The position numbers were made by a program, and so were the translations under genes. From contig NZ_CP071405.1 of the NCBI RefSeq assembly GCF_022647325.1, forward strand, positions 620,001 to 684,000: a stretch of 64,000 bases of DNA. The letters are read 5' to 3'. Position 1 is the stretch's first letter, and each line of letters starts with the position of its first letter. Positions 23,208 through 31,729 of the stretch are shown piece after piece. This DNA is from Pantoea deleyi (GTDB lineage Bacteria > Pseudomonadota > Gammaproteobacteria > Enterobacterales > Enterobacteriaceae). The notes beneath the pieces were generated by a model. The model saw only the letters and a program-made list of their open reading frames with translations, was not told the DNA's origin and made no database searches.

Positions 23208-25659
23208 CCTCAAGGTGCAGGTGCTGCTGAACGCGGTAGACAAAGCCTCGCGCCCCTTCAAAGCCGTTCAGACTGCCGCTAAAAATCTGTCGTCTGACAT
23301 TCGCCAGACGCAGACGACGATTAAGGAGCTGGATGCGCAGGCGGGGAAAATTGACGGCTTCCGCAAGGCCAGCGCGCAACTGGCCGTTATGCAGCAGAGC
23401 CTCAAAGACGCAAAGCAGGAGGTGGCAGCGCTGGCCGTGCAGTTTAAAAACACGGAGCGCCCCACGACGCAGCAGGCCCGCGCACTGGAAAAGGCCCGGC
23501 AGGCAGCGGCAGAGCTGCAGACGAAAACCAACAGCCTGCGCCTGTCGGTGCAGCAGCAGCGCGAGGCGCTTAACGCGGCGGGGATTTCCACCAAAAGCCT
23601 GAGCAGCGAGCAGCAGCGCCTGCGAACCGCATCAGCGCAGGCAACCGTCAGCCTGAGCCGTCAGAAAATGGAGCTGCAGCGGCTGAATGCACAGCAGGAG
23701 CGTCTGAACCAGACCAGTGAGCGCTACCGCAAAGGCCAGGAGCTGTCGGGCAAGGTGCGCAATATGGGTGCGGCCGGTATCGGGGCTGCAACGGTCGGCG
23801 GCATGGCGGCAACCTCGCTGCTGATGCCGGGCTTTGATTTCGCACAGAAGAACTCCGAGCTGCAGGCCGTGCTCGGCGTGGCGAAAGATTCAAAGGAGAT
23901 GATCGCACTGCGTGCGCAGGCGCGTCAGCTCGGCGATACAACGGCCGCGTCTGCCGATGATGCAGCAGGTGCGCAAATCGTTATCGCCAAAGGCGGCGGC
24001 GATGCCGCAGCCGTTCAGGCCGTCACGCCGGTAACACTCAATATGGCGCTGGCAAACAAGCGCACGATGGAAGAAAACGCCGGGCTGCTGATGGGGATGA
24101 AGTCAGCCTTCCAGCTTTCAAACGATAAGGTGGCACACATCGGCGACGTGTTGTCGATGACGCTGAATAAAACGGCCTCTGATTTTGACGGACTGAGTGA
24201 TGCGCTGACCTACGTCGCCCCGGTGGCGAAAAATGCAGGCGTCAGTATCGAGCAGGCGGCAGCAATGATCGGCGCTCTGCATGACGGAAAAATCACAGGC
24301 TCGATGGCCGGTACGGGAAGCCGCGCTGTACTGAGCAGGCTGCAGGCTCCTACCGGCGAATCATTCAAGGCTATCAAAGAGCTGGGGATTAAAACCGCAG
24401 ACGGCAAAGGAAATACCCGGCCGATCTTCACCATCCTGAAAGAAATGCAGGCCAGTTTTGACCGTCACAAGCTGGGAACGGGCCAGCGCGCTGAGTACAT
24501 GAAAACCATCTTCGGCGAGGAGGCCAGCTCATCAGCCGCCCTGCTGATGACTGCTGCCTCAACCGGCAAGCTCGACCAGCTGACCGCCGAGTTTAAAGCC
24601 TCTGATGGTAAAACGGCCGAGCTGGTTCAGGTCATGCAGGATAACCTCGGCGGCGATCTGAAAGAGCTGCAGTCTGCGTATGAGGCTATCGGCACCGACC
24701 TTTTTGATCAGAACGATGGCGCTCTGCGAACACTCACCCAGGATACAGCGGCGCTGCTGCTTAAGGTTGATGGCTGGATTAAAGCTAATCCTGAGCTGGC
24801 GGGCGGTATTGCTAAGGTAGTAATGGGCGGGCTGATGTTAGCCGGGGCGCTGGGCGCTATCGGGCTGGTAGCCTGGCCGGTGATTGCGGGCGTGAATATC
24901 CTGATTGCCGGGGCGGGCTTCCTCGGCACGGCATTCAGCATCGCGGGCGGAGCGATTACGGCGGCGCTCGGTGCTATCACTCTGCCGGTAGTGGCCGTCG
25001 CGGCGGCAATCGTGGCCGGTGCGCTACTGGTTCGTAAATACTGGGAACCCATCAGCGCCTTTGTTGCAGGCATGGCTGAAGGCTTCACAGCTGCGATGGG
25101 GCCGATCAGTGATTCTTTCGGCTCGCTGAAGCCCGCTTTTGAGTGGGTAGGCGGTAAGGTCAAAGAGCTTTGGGACTGGTTCGGCAAACTGCTGGAGCCG
25201 GTTAAATCCACGCAGACCGAACTTGCCGCCGCCGGAGACATGGGTAAGAAATTTGGCAACATGCTGGCCGAGGCGCTGAAAATTCCAAGTCACGCGCTCG
25301 ATCAGCTTATGGGCGGCATTGACTGGGTGCTGGATAAGCTCGGCATCATCGACACGAAATCCGATGGTCTGAAAGACAAAGTGCCGTCGCCAGATCCATT
25401 AGCAACCGGCGGCGCGGGCGCAGATACCGGCGGGCTGGAATACAACCTCGCCTATGGTGGTGCGGCATACCGTCCGGTTTCAGCGCCGTCAGCAGGCGGC
25501 GGATTTACCGACCGCAGCCAGAATACATATCAGTATGAAATCAATATGCATGAGGGGATGACCAAAGACGACGCAATGGCGCTGATGGCGCAGCACCAGG
25601 CCAGAGAGCAGCGCAACCGTCAGGCACAGAACCGAAGCAAGATGGGCTGGGAGGATTAA
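23197..25659 (+). CDS. T: Tail tape measure protein gpT
   Basis: 820 aa (P2 T 815). The N-terminal ~180 residues are coiled coil rich in Gln/Ala/Lys, followed by the TP901-like tape measure domain (PGFDFAQKNSELQAVLGVAKDS, MIGALHDGKITGSMAGTGSRAVLSRL) and hydrophobic stretches around residues 540-610 that may enter the host membrane during DNA injection. It sets tail length. Starts inside the E' extension. Confidence 0.95.
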   Translation: MSNNLKVQVLLNAVDKASRPFKAVQTAAKNLSSDIRQTQTTIKELDAQAGKIDGFRKASAQLAVMQQSLKDAKQEVAALAVQFKNTERPTTQQARALEKARQAAAELQTKTNSLRLSVQQQREALNAAGISTKSLSSEQQRLRTASAQATVSLSRQKMELQRLNAQQERLNQTSERYRKGQELSGKVRNMGAAGIGAATVGGMAATSLLMPGFDFAQKNSELQAVLGVAKDSKEMIALRAQARQLGDTTAASADDAAGAQIVIAKGGGDAAAVQAVTPVTLNMALANKRTMEENAGLLMGMKSAFQLSNDKVAHIGDVLSMTLNKTASDFDGLSDALTYVAPVAKNAGVSIEQAAAMIGALHDGKITGSMAGTGSRAVLSRLQAPTGESFKAIKELGIKTADGKGNTRPIFTILKEMQASFDRHKLGTGQRAEYMKTIFGEEASSSAALLMTAASTGKLDQLTAEFKASDGKTAELVQVMQDNLGGDLKELQSAYEAIGTDLFDQNDGALRTLTQDTAALLLKVDGWIKANPELAGGIAKVVMGGLMLAGALGAIGLVAWPVIAGVNILIAGAGFLGTAFSIAGGAITAALGAITLPVVAVAAAIVAGALLVRKYWEPISAFVAGMAEGFTAAMGPISDSFGSLKPAFEWVGGKVKELWDWFGKLLEPVKSTQTELAAAGDMGKKFGNMLAEALKIPSHALDQLMGGIDWVLDKLGIIDTKSDGLKDKVPSPDPLATGGAGADTGGLEYNLAYGGAAYRPVSAPSAGGGFTDRSQNTYQYEINMHEGMTKDDAMALMAQHQAREQRNRQAQNRSKMGWED

Positions 25660-25662
25660 CCG

Positions 25663-26190
25663 ATGATGATGATTTACGGCATGATGCCGTTTATGCGGCA
25701 GACCCTGCCTTATGGGGATATGCAGCAGAATATCGATTACCGCTGGCCCACTAACAGCCGGTTAGGGCAGCGCCCGTCGTCACAGTTTATCGGGCCGGGC
25801 GATGAAAAAATCACGCTATCCGGGGAGCTGCGCCCGGAAATCACAGGCGGCTCGCTGTCGCTGATGACAATTCGCCTGATGGCCGACGAGGGAATGGCAT
25901 GGCCGCTGATTGGCGGCAGCGGCATGATTTACGGCATGTACGTGATCGAGAGTATTTCTAACACCTTCAGCGAGTTCTACCCCAACGGAACGGCCAGCAA
26001 AATCATGTTTACCCTGAGCCTGAAACGCGTTGATGAGTCGCTGACGTCCATGTTTGGCGATCTGAAAAAGCAGGCTGACGGACTTATCAGCGGCTCCGCC
26101 AGTCTGCCAGGGCAGCTCACTTCAGCAATCGACGGCGTGAAGTCGGCGGCCGGTAGCCTGATTTCAACTGCAGGGGGGCTGCTCGGATGA
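25663..26190 (+). CDS. U: Tail protein gpU
   Basis: 175 aa beginning MMMIYGMMPFMRQTLPYGDMQ, with WPTNSRLGQRPSSQF, GGSGMIYGMYVIESI and TLSLKRVDESL as in P2 U. It is part of the tail tip/baseplate hub. The C-terminal tail is longer and Gly/Ser/Ala rich. Overlaps D by 4 bp. Confidence 0.95.
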   Translation: MMMIYGMMPFMRQTLPYGDMQQNIDYRWPTNSRLGQRPSSQFIGPGDEKITLSGELRPEITGGSLSLMTIRLMADEGMAWPLIGGSGMIYGMYVIESISNTFSEFYPNGTASKIMFTLSLKRVDESLTSMFGDLKKQADGLISGSASLPGQLTSAIDGVKSAAGSLISTAGGLLG

Positions 26191-27359
26191 TCGGGATAAG
26201 CAGTCTGCCGGTGCAGGCCGGGGCGCAGCTGACGCCGGATTTCATGCTGAAGGTTAACTCTAAAGACGTCACAACCAATATCCGGGATCGCCTTATCTCG
26301 ATGACGCTGACTGATAATCGCGGCTTCGAAGCTGACCAGCTGGATATTGAGCTGGACGACGCCGACGGCCAGCTGGCAATGCCGGTACGCGGCGCCGTAA
26401 TAACGCTGCTTCTCGGCTGGAAAGGGCAGGCGCTTTTCGGCAAAGGTGATTTCACTGTTGATGAGGTTGAGCACCACGGCGCGCCGGACACCATGACAAT
26501 CCGCGCCCGCAGCGCTGATTTTCGTGGCTCGCTCAATTCCCGCCGGGAGGTGTCCTATCACGACACTACCCTGGGGGACGTTGTGACGCAGATAGCCGGG
26601 CGCAATAATCTGAAGCCAGTGCTGGCCGATGGCTTCGCCGGAATTGCCGTGGCACACATCGACCAGACGCAGGAGACGGACGCTAAATTTCTGACGCGGC
26701 TCGCCACGCTTTATGGCGCTGTTGCTGCAGTGAAAGCCGGGCGGCTTCTGTTTATAAAGCCCGGTAACGGCGTCACCGCCAGCGGCAAGCCAATTCCGCA
26801 GATGACGATCACACGGCAGGATGGGGACCGGCACAGCTTCAGCATTGCCGACCGTGGCGCATACACTGGCGTCTCGGCGAGCTGGCTGCATACCAAAGAC
26901 CCGAAGCCCAAAAAAGTTAAGGTGAAGCGCAAGCCGAAAGAAAAGCATCTGCGCGCGCTGGAACACCCGGCGGCGAAAAAGAAGAAAACGACAGCGACTA
27001 AAGCGCCGGAGGCCAGGGAGGGGGATTATCTGGCTGGCACGGAAGATAACGTGTTTACGCTGACGACCGTCTATGCGACGAAAGCGGCTGCGATGCGGGC
27101 GGCTAAAGCAAAGTGGGAGAAGCTACAGCGTGGCGTTGCTGAGTTCTCGATCACCCTGGCTATGGGGCGTGCTGACCTGTACCCGGAGACGCCGGTCAGG
27201 GTGAGCGGATTTAAGTCGGTGATCGATGCGCAGCCGTGGATTATAAGTAAAGTGACGCACAGCCTGAGCGGCAGCGGATATACAACCGCGCTTGAGTTTG
27301 AGGTGCTGCTTTCAGATGTGGAGTATGAGGCAGAATCAGACGAAGATGATTCACAATAA
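26187..27359 (+). CDS. D: Tail hub protein gpD
   Basis: 390 aa (P2 D 387), a T4 gp27-like hub. Typical are TDNRGFEADQLDIELDDADGQLA, RSADFRGSLNSRREVSYHDTTLG and the later DLYPETPVRVSGFKSVIDAQPWI. A Lys-rich linker (KKVKVKRKPKEKHLR) is at about residues 243-257. Last structural gene before ogr. Confidence 0.95.
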   Translation: MIGISSLPVQAGAQLTPDFMLKVNSKDVTTNIRDRLISMTLTDNRGFEADQLDIELDDADGQLAMPVRGAVITLLLGWKGQALFGKGDFTVDEVEHHGAPDTMTIRARSADFRGSLNSRREVSYHDTTLGDVVTQIAGRNNLKPVLADGFAGIAVAHIDQTQETDAKFLTRLATLYGAVAAVKAGRLLFIKPGNGVTASGKPIPQMTITRQDGDRHSFSIADRGAYTGVSASWLHTKDPKPKKVKVKRKPKEKHLRALEHPAAKKKKTTATKAPEAREGDYLAGTEDNVFTLTTVYATKAAAMRAAKAKWEKLQRGVAEFSITLAMGRADLYPETPVRVSGFKSVIDAQPWIISKVTHSLSGSGYTTALEFEVLLSDVEYEAESDEDDSQ

Positions 27360-27428
27360 GTGAAAATGTGTTGCTCATTTTGGTATTTAAGAGTATTAAA
27401 GCTACGAGCTTACAGGGAGACGCCACCG

Positions 27429-27647
27429 ATGATGCATTGTCCGTTATGCCAGACCGCCGCACACGCTAAAAGCAGCAGATACATTTCAAAAGAAACAAAA
27501 GAGCGCTATCACCAGTGCCAGAACATCAATTGCAGTTGTTCTTTCAAAACGCACGAAACGTTAGCGATGATTATTGTATCGCCCGGCCAGGTTAATCGTG
27601 TGCCGATCTTTACAGGGCATGAATCCCAGCCATCCTTACTGCACTAA
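27429..27647 (+). CDS. ogr: Late gene activator Ogr/Delta
   Basis: 72 aa zinc-finger protein, MMHCPLCQTAAHAKSSRYIS...YHQCQNINCS, with the four cysteines Cys4, Cys7, Cys30 and Cys35 of the Ogr/Delta family. It binds TGT-N12-ACA-type boxes near -55 of late promoters and contacts the RNA polymerase alpha subunit. AGGGAG lies just upstream. It is followed by a clear terminator. Confidence 0.96.
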   Translation: MMHCPLCQTAAHAKSSRYISKETKERYHQCQNINCSCSFKTHETLAMIIVSPGQVNRVPIFTGHESQPSLLH

Positions 27648-27667
27648 TTTGATGGGTCCATAAAAGA

Positions 27668-27691
27668 AACCCCGCACTGGCGGGGTTTTTT
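27668..27691 (+). terminator. Intrinsic terminator after ogr
   Basis: Stem AACCCCGC/GCGGGGTT with loop ACTG, followed by a T-run. Ends the FI-ogr transcript. Confidence 0.92.
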
Positions 27692-27698
27692 GTGGGCG

Positions 27699-28106
27699 CT
27701 ATTCGCCACCCTTAAAAATATGAGTATTGCCGAACAGCATTGCTCTGGCGGGCTTGTCCATTAGCTTGCCCATTTCATTACAGGTTGTTAGAGGGTTTTC
27801 AAATGAATATCCGCTGGCCTTGAATTTGTTGGTAACGTTGATTGCCTTGATTTTCTTTAGGTAATTAGCAGATGCGTCTTTTGTCCAGATAGGTGAGCAT
27901 ACCCCGCTGGAGATGATCGCATTATAAGATTCATCATCAATATTGTTAGCGGGTATCACAATCATCAACTGATCATCTTTAAGGCTGACTTCCGATGGTT
28001 GCCAGGGCTTAAGTTTATTCTTGAGAGTGCTGATGTCTGAAGTTTGTGCTACGGCACCTGAAGAGAATATTAACGCAGAGCTGATTAGGGCTAAATGTAA
28101 TCGCAT
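27699..28106 (-). CDS. Secreted cargo protein of unknown function (135 aa)
   Basis: A Sec signal peptide (MRLHLALISSALIFSSGAVAQ, cut probably after AVA) precedes a ~115-residue mature domain with two cysteines (SGVCSPIW and LTTCNEM), which may form a disulphide. The mature domain recalls no family I can name. AAAGGACG precedes the ATG at 28106; a longer frame to 28184 lacks a site. It lies between ogr and the attachment site, points toward ogr and is AT-richer than the phage core, so it is probably lysogenic cargo acting in the periplasm. Confidence 0.8.
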   Translation of the reverse strand: MRLHLALISSALIFSSGAVAQTSDISTLKNKLKPWQPSEVSLKDDQLMIVIPANNIDDESYNAIISSGVCSPIWTKDASANYLKKIKAINVTNKFKASGYSFENPLTTCNEMGKLMDKPARAMLFGNTHIFKGGE

Positions 28107-28176
28107 TATCAAACGTCCTTTTGAGGTGAGTTTGCCTGGCGAATAAATCGGGGGGCGGCGATGGCGGTGAAAATGC

Positions 28177-28196
28177 ACCGCCACTTTACCGCCACT
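28177..28196. repeat. Direct repeats near attR, possible integrase arm sites
   Basis: ACCGCCACT occurs at 28177-28185 and again at 28188-28196, 11 bp apart, with a third related copy in reverse orientation (GGCGGT, 28163-28168). Spacing of about one helical turn, roughly 70 bp from the tRNA end, is what tyrosine integrase arm-type sites look like. Confidence 0.45.
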
Positions 28197-28211
28197 CGAA
28201 AAGCCAGATAC

Positions 28212-28236
28212 AAAAAAACCGCTTTAGTAAGCGGCT
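28212..28236 (-). terminator. Terminator after ileX
   Basis: Read on the minus strand, CCGCTT/AAGCGG forms a hairpin followed by TTTTTTT, 28 bp after the tRNA end. If integration occurred within the tRNA 3' end, this terminator is phage-supplied. Confidence 0.85.
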
Positions 28237-28263
28237 TAAGTATATGTTTTATATGAGTAAATT

Positions 28264-28300
28264 TGGTGGCCCCTGCTGGGTTTGAACCAGCGACCAAGCG
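28264..28300. other. Probable attR core (3' end of ileX)
   Basis: The prophage ends directly at the tRNA 3' half. The exact core cannot be set because the other copy (attL) is left of the window. Confidence 0.5.
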
Positions 28301-28339
28301 ATTATGAGTCGCCTGCTCTAACCACTGAGCTAAGGGGCC
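28264..28339 (-). tRNA. ileX: tRNA-Ile2 (anticodon CAU, lysidine-modified)
   Basis: 76 nt including encoded CCA. The acceptor GGCCCCT pairs with AGGGGCC and the anticodon CAU is at 28304-28306. Its sequence agrees with enterobacterial ileX rather than tRNA-Met. C34 is converted to lysidine by TilS so the tRNA reads AUA. Its 3' end faces the prophage and is the likely attB/attR: the tRNA is still complete because the phage supplies the same end. Coliphage 186 also uses a tRNA-Ile gene. Confidence 0.97.
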
Positions 28340-28681
28340 AGCGGAGCGGGGATTATAAAGTATCTCTTCAGAGCGATCCAGCACTCCGCCGCCGGTTGCT
28401 GAAATAATCAGCAGTGAATTAGCTGCTGATTTCTATAACAAATCTGTCGCTCTGCGTTAGCGAAGTTGTAAAACTGCGTCGCAAATGCCCGCTCTGTGCC
28501 GTTAAGAAAATTTCAGGTACTGATGCCCACATGAATATTCCTCTTCTGCAGATGAGTCAGCCAGACTCTGATACGCCTGTGACCCCCAGTCGTGGCGGCA
28601 TGTGAAAAATCCTCAGGCTGGCATGCGGCCGGTGTAATATCTTAATCAGTGATGAATGCAGAAGAGAGGGCAGGAGGAGAT
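28340..28681. other. Gap between ileX and the 80-aa gene
   Basis: 342 bp. The left part holds the ileX promoter. I see no credible gene or strong hairpin in the remainder; reading frames on both strands lack start signals. Confidence 0.6.
28352..28380 (-). promoter_or_regulatory. ileX promoter
   Basis: On the minus strand TGGATC (28375-28380) and TATAAT (28352-28357) are 17 bp apart. A GC-rich discriminator (CCCCGCTC) follows, typical of stringently controlled stable-RNA promoters. Confidence 0.65.
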
Positions 28682-28924
28682 ATGGAGCAGCAGAGCAACA
28701 GGGCGCAATCACAATGCACGCGCAGGGGATCCGGCGCGGGCCTGAAAGCAGACGGAACCCTGTCGATGAACGTCCTCCGGTATGCACATGACAGCATCTG
28801 CACGGCTTCAGCCTCACAGGCTAAATATGAGCGGATACAGGGCTGTGCGCAAGAGCAGGCCACTCTGATGCTGCTGCGTATCCATAAAGCGTCACAGGTC
28901 TTCACACAGGTGGTGACAGCATGA
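28682..28924 (+). CDS. Possible 80-aa protein coupled to mug
   Basis: A strong AGGAGGAG site (28672-28679) precedes ATG 28682 and the stop overlaps the mug start as ATGA, the pattern of a translationally coupled gene. The product (MEQQSNRAQSQCTRRGSG...) has several cysteines, no signal peptide and no recognised domain. Codon use is not clearly coding, so it may be only a leader frame. Confidence 0.4.
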   Translation: MEQQSNRAQSQCTRRGSGAGLKADGTLSMNVLRYAHDSICTASASQAKYERIQGCAQEQATLMLLRIHKASQVFTQVVTA

Positions 28925-29433
28925 TCGAGCATGACATCCGCGATATCATCGCCCCGAACCTTGATGTGCTGTTCTGCGGCATCAATCCGGGCCAGTCGAC
29001 CGCGCATCAGGGCTTTCACTTTGCGCATCCCGGCAATCGCTTCTGGAAGGTGATTCATCTGGCCGGATTTACCCGTCAGCAACTGAAACCGGAAGAGGAG
29101 CAGCGCCTGACGGAAACCGGCTGCGGGATTACCATGCTGGTCGAGCGGCCCACGGTGCAGGCAAGCGAATTAGCGGCGGATGAGCTGCGCGAGGGCGGCC
29201 AGCGCCTGACGGAAAAGGTCATGCACTATCAGCCCGCCGCGCTGGCGATCCTGGGCAAGGAGGCTTTTCGTCGTGCCTTTAAACAGAGCAGGGTTGAGTG
29301 GGGCAGGCAGCCGGCAGGGATGGGAGAAACGCAGGTATGGGTATTGCCAAATCCCAGTGGACTGAATCGCGCTTCACTGGAGGAGATGGTGGCAGCGTAT
29401 CGCCAGCTCTATGTGGCATTGCACCCAGGATAA
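28921..29433 (+). CDS. mug: G/U mismatch-specific uracil/ethenocytosine DNA glycosylase
   Basis: 170 aa. Mug removes uracil and 3,N4-ethenocytosine opposite G. The active-site motif INPG (Asn22, matching E. coli Asn18) and the intercalating loop near NPSGLNR (C-terminal) are present, as are FAHPGNRFWKV and LAILGKEAFRRAF. Converges on rpoD with a shared terminator. Confidence 0.96.
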   Translation: MIEHDIRDIIAPNLDVLFCGINPGQSTAHQGFHFAHPGNRFWKVIHLAGFTRQQLKPEEEQRLTETGCGITMLVERPTVQASELAADELREGGQRLTEKVMHYQPAALAILGKEAFRRAFKQSRVEWGRQPAGMGETQVWVLPNPSGLNRASLEEMVAAYRQLYVALHPG

Positions 29434-29480
29434 GGAGAGCCTGAGCCGGGCAGGGGAGAGGCGTTAACCGGCAGGCATAA

Positions 29481-29504
29481 AAAACCCCGGCGAACCGGGG
29501 TTTT
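29481..29504. terminator. Bidirectional terminator between mug and rpoD
   Basis: Perfect stem AAAACCCCGG/CCGGGGTTTT with loop CGAA, giving a T-run on either strand. It should end both the mug and the rpsU-dnaG-rpoD transcripts. Confidence 0.95.
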
Positions 29505-29510
29505 CAGGAC

Positions 29511-31352
29511 TTAATCGTCGAGGAAGCTGCGCAGCACTTCCGAACGGCTCGGATGGCGCAGTTTACGCAGGGCTTTCGCTTCAATCTGACGGATACGCTC
29601 ACGCGTCACGTCGAACTGTTTGCCCACTTCTTCCAGCGTATGGTCGGTGTTCATATCGATACCAAAACGCATGCGCAGCACTTTCGCTTCACGCGCGGTC
29701 AGGCCAGCCAGCACGTCGTGGGTGGCAGAACGCAGGCTCTCTGAGGTAGCAGAATCCAGCGGCAGCTCCAGCGTGGTGTCTTCGATAAAATCGCCCAGAT
29801 GTGAATCTTCATCATCACCAATCGGCGTCTCCATAGAGATCGGCTCTTTGGCGATTTTCAGCACCTTACGGATTTTATCTTCCGGCATCAGCATACGCTC
29901 AGCCAGCTCTTCCGGCGTCGGCTCACGGCCCATCTCCTGCAGCATCTGGCGCGAGATACGGTTGAGTTTGTTGATGGTCTCAATCATATGCACCGGAATA
30001 CGGATGGTACGCGCCTGGTCGGCGATAGAACGGGTGATCGCCTGACGGATCCACCAGGTCGCATAGGTCGAGAACTTGTAACCACGGCGATATTCAAACT
30101 TATCGACCGCCTTCATCAGACCGATGTTACCTTCCTGAATCAGGTCGAGGAACTGCAGACCACGGTTGGTATATTTCTTCGCAATCGAAATAACCAGACG
30201 CAGGTTCGCTTCCACCATCTCTTTCTTGGCGCGACGCGCTTTGGCTTCACCGATCGACATGCGACGGTTGATATCTTTCACCTGCTCGATGGTCAGGCCG
30301 GTCTCTTCTTCGACCTGTGCCAGTTTCTGCAGGGAACGCATCACGTCATCCTGCACTTCCAGCAGTTTTTCAGACCACGGCTTGTTCATCGCCAGCGCGG
30401 CTTTGAACCAGCTCTCGTTAGTTTCGTTACCGGTAAACAGGGTAATAAAGTTCTTCTTCGGCATTTTGCACAGCTCAATACAGAGCTTCATGATCAGACG
30501 TTCCTGCGTACGGACACGTTCCATCATATTGCGCATGCTGCCGACCAGGTAATCGAACTGCTTCGGTACCAGGCGGAACTGTTTAAAGACGTCAGAAAGG
30601 TTCTGGATCTCGGCAATGGCGGCGGCGTGGCTGCGGCCTTTGCTTTTGATCACGCTGCGGGTGGTTTCGTACTGCTTACGCAGGTCAGAGAACTTCTCGC
30701 GCGCCAGTTCCGGATCGATAGAGTTATCATCTTCGGAATTGTCGTCATCCTCTTCATCATCTTCTTCGTCGTCGTTGCGATCGGCTTCAGAGAGTTCAGA
30801 GCCCACGTGCGTCGCGGTTGGGGCCAGATCTTCTTCTGCGTTAGGATCGACGAAGCCGGTGATCAGATCGGAGAGGCGGGATTCGCCTGCTTCGACTTTG
30901 TCATACTGATCCAGCAGATAGGTAATCGCTTCAGGATATTCGGCAACGGAACACTGAACCTGGTTGATACCATCTTCGATACGCTTCGCGATGTCGATTT
31001 CGCCTTCGCGCGTCAGCAGTTCAACGGTACCCATTTCGCGCATATACATGCGCACCGGGTCAGTCGTGCGCCCGATTTCAGATTCAACGCTGGATAATAC
31101 CTGAGCGGCAGCTTCCGCGGCATCTTCGTCAGTATCGGAGCTGTTTTCATTCAGCATCAGATCGTCAGCATCCGGGGCTTCTTCAACCACCTGAATACCC
31201 ATGTCGTTAATCATCTGGATGATGTCTTCGATCTGATCTGAGTCGACGATATCTTCCGGCAGATGGTCATTGACCTCAGCATAGGTCAGATAGCCTTGCT
31301 CCTTACCACGGGTGACAAGAAGCTTGAGCTGTGACTGCGGGTTTTGCTCCAT
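29511..31352 (-). CDS. rpoD: RNA polymerase sigma factor sigma70
   Basis: 613 aa, the E. coli length. Region 1.1 starts [20 protein letters not shown]; an acidic non-conserved insert follows ([17 protein letters not shown], about residues 195-211); region 2 has [31 protein letters not shown] and [10 protein letters not shown] for -10 binding; region 4.2 has [32 protein letters not shown] for -35 binding. Third gene of the macromolecular-synthesis operon. The leader just before the start (GTGTGGATACCGTCTT) is as in E. coli. Confidence 0.99.
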   Translation of the reverse strand: MEQNPQSQLKLLVTRGKEQGYLTYAEVNDHLPEDIVDSDQIEDIIQMINDMGIQVVEEAPDADDLMLNENSSDTDEDAAEAAAQVLSSVESEIGRTTDPVRMYMREMGTVELLTREGEIDIAKRIEDGINQVQCSVAEYPEAITYLLDQYDKVEAGESRLSDLITGFVDPNAEEDLAPTATHVGSELSEADRNDDEEDDEEDDDNSEDDNSIDPELAREKFSDLRKQYETTRSVIKSKGRSHAAAIAEIQNLSDVFKQFRLVPKQFDYLVGSMRNMMERVRTQERLIMKLCIELCKMPKKNFITLFTGNETNESWFKAALAMNKPWSEKLLEVQDDVMRSLQKLAQVEEETGLTIEQVKDINRRMSIGEAKARRAKKEMVEANLRLVISIAKKYTNRGLQFLDLIQEGNIGLMKAVDKFEYRRGYKFSTYATWWIRQAITRSIADQARTIRIPVHMIETINKLNRISRQMLQEMGREPTPEELAERMLMPEDKIRKVLKIAKEPISMETPIGDDEDSHLGDFIEDTTLELPLDSATSESLRSATHDVLAGLTAREAKVLRMRFGIDMNTDHTLEEVGKQFDVTRERIRQIEAKALRKLRHPSRSEVLRSFLDD

Positions 31353-31729
31353 AAGACGGTATCCACACTTCTGTTAAATTAGATTGGTGTCGGTCGGCAG
31401 CGCGCCAACAATAGCAGTGAAGGCGTTTAATTCTTGCCGCTGCCTTCGTCGCGGCGTGGGCTATGCCCAACAGTTATCGGCACTTAAGCCGCTTGTATAA
31501 ATTCTGGTGCTTGTGGCCTGGCTTACCCGCCATTCCTGCCCCGGCAATGCTCGCTTTCTTCACATCCTTCAGACGCGGTAAACGATGCGCTGGCAGTGAC
31601 AGACGTTGCGTCAACGGCCTATACGGCGGCGCTATTTCAGCTCCGGTAAAAACGCACGTGAGCGAAACGGCAACCCTGATCCTCAAACAGACAGGCTGCC
31701 CGCATTCACCGCGGGCAGCGTGTTAAAAC
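31353..31729. other. Long dnaG-rpoD intergenic region
   Basis: 377 bp on the operon path. It holds the hairpin near the dnaG end (31695-31719) and the rpoD leader. A plus-strand frame at 31463-31726 has no start signal and no family features and I treat it as non-coding. An rpoD-specific promoter is possible but I cannot place one with confidence. Confidence 0.6.
31695..31719 (-). terminator. Hairpin between dnaG and rpoD
   Basis: Perfect 9-bp stem GCTGCCCGC/GCGGGCAGC with a 7-base loop, 11 bp after the dnaG stop; only a weak T-run follows on the minus strand. The E. coli operon also has partial termination or processing here, which keeps primase and sigma levels apart. Confidence 0.6.

Larger units (their letters stand above)
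1..28263. mobile_element. P2/186-like prophage (left end outside window)
   Basis: The block carries, in P2 order, A, cos, Q-P / O-N-M-L-X-holin-lysozyme-lysB-lysC-R-S, V-W-J-I-H-G, FI-FII-E-E'-T-U-D and ogr, and it ends at the 3' end of a tRNA-Ile2 gene, a normal integration target for tyrosine integrases. Int, repressor, cox and B would lie before position 1. GC-rich conserved phage genes alternate with AT-rich cargo genes at 4071-5690, 14384-15034 and 27699-28106. All late structural genes are open, so particle assembly could still be possible, but the DinI/Tum-like SOS gene is interrupted. Confidence 0.96.

Noticed and set aside
28177..28196. CRISPR array
   Set aside because: Only two 9-bp repeats 2 bp apart; no spacers or cas genes anywhere in the window.
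29988..31097. 369-aa plus-strand frame opposite rpoD
   Set aside because: Mirror of the rpoD reading frame, with no start signal or domain.
31463..31726. 87-aa plus-strand frame in the dnaG-rpoD gap
   Set aside because: No ribosome binding site and no recognisable features; lies across the dnaG-rpoD hairpin.
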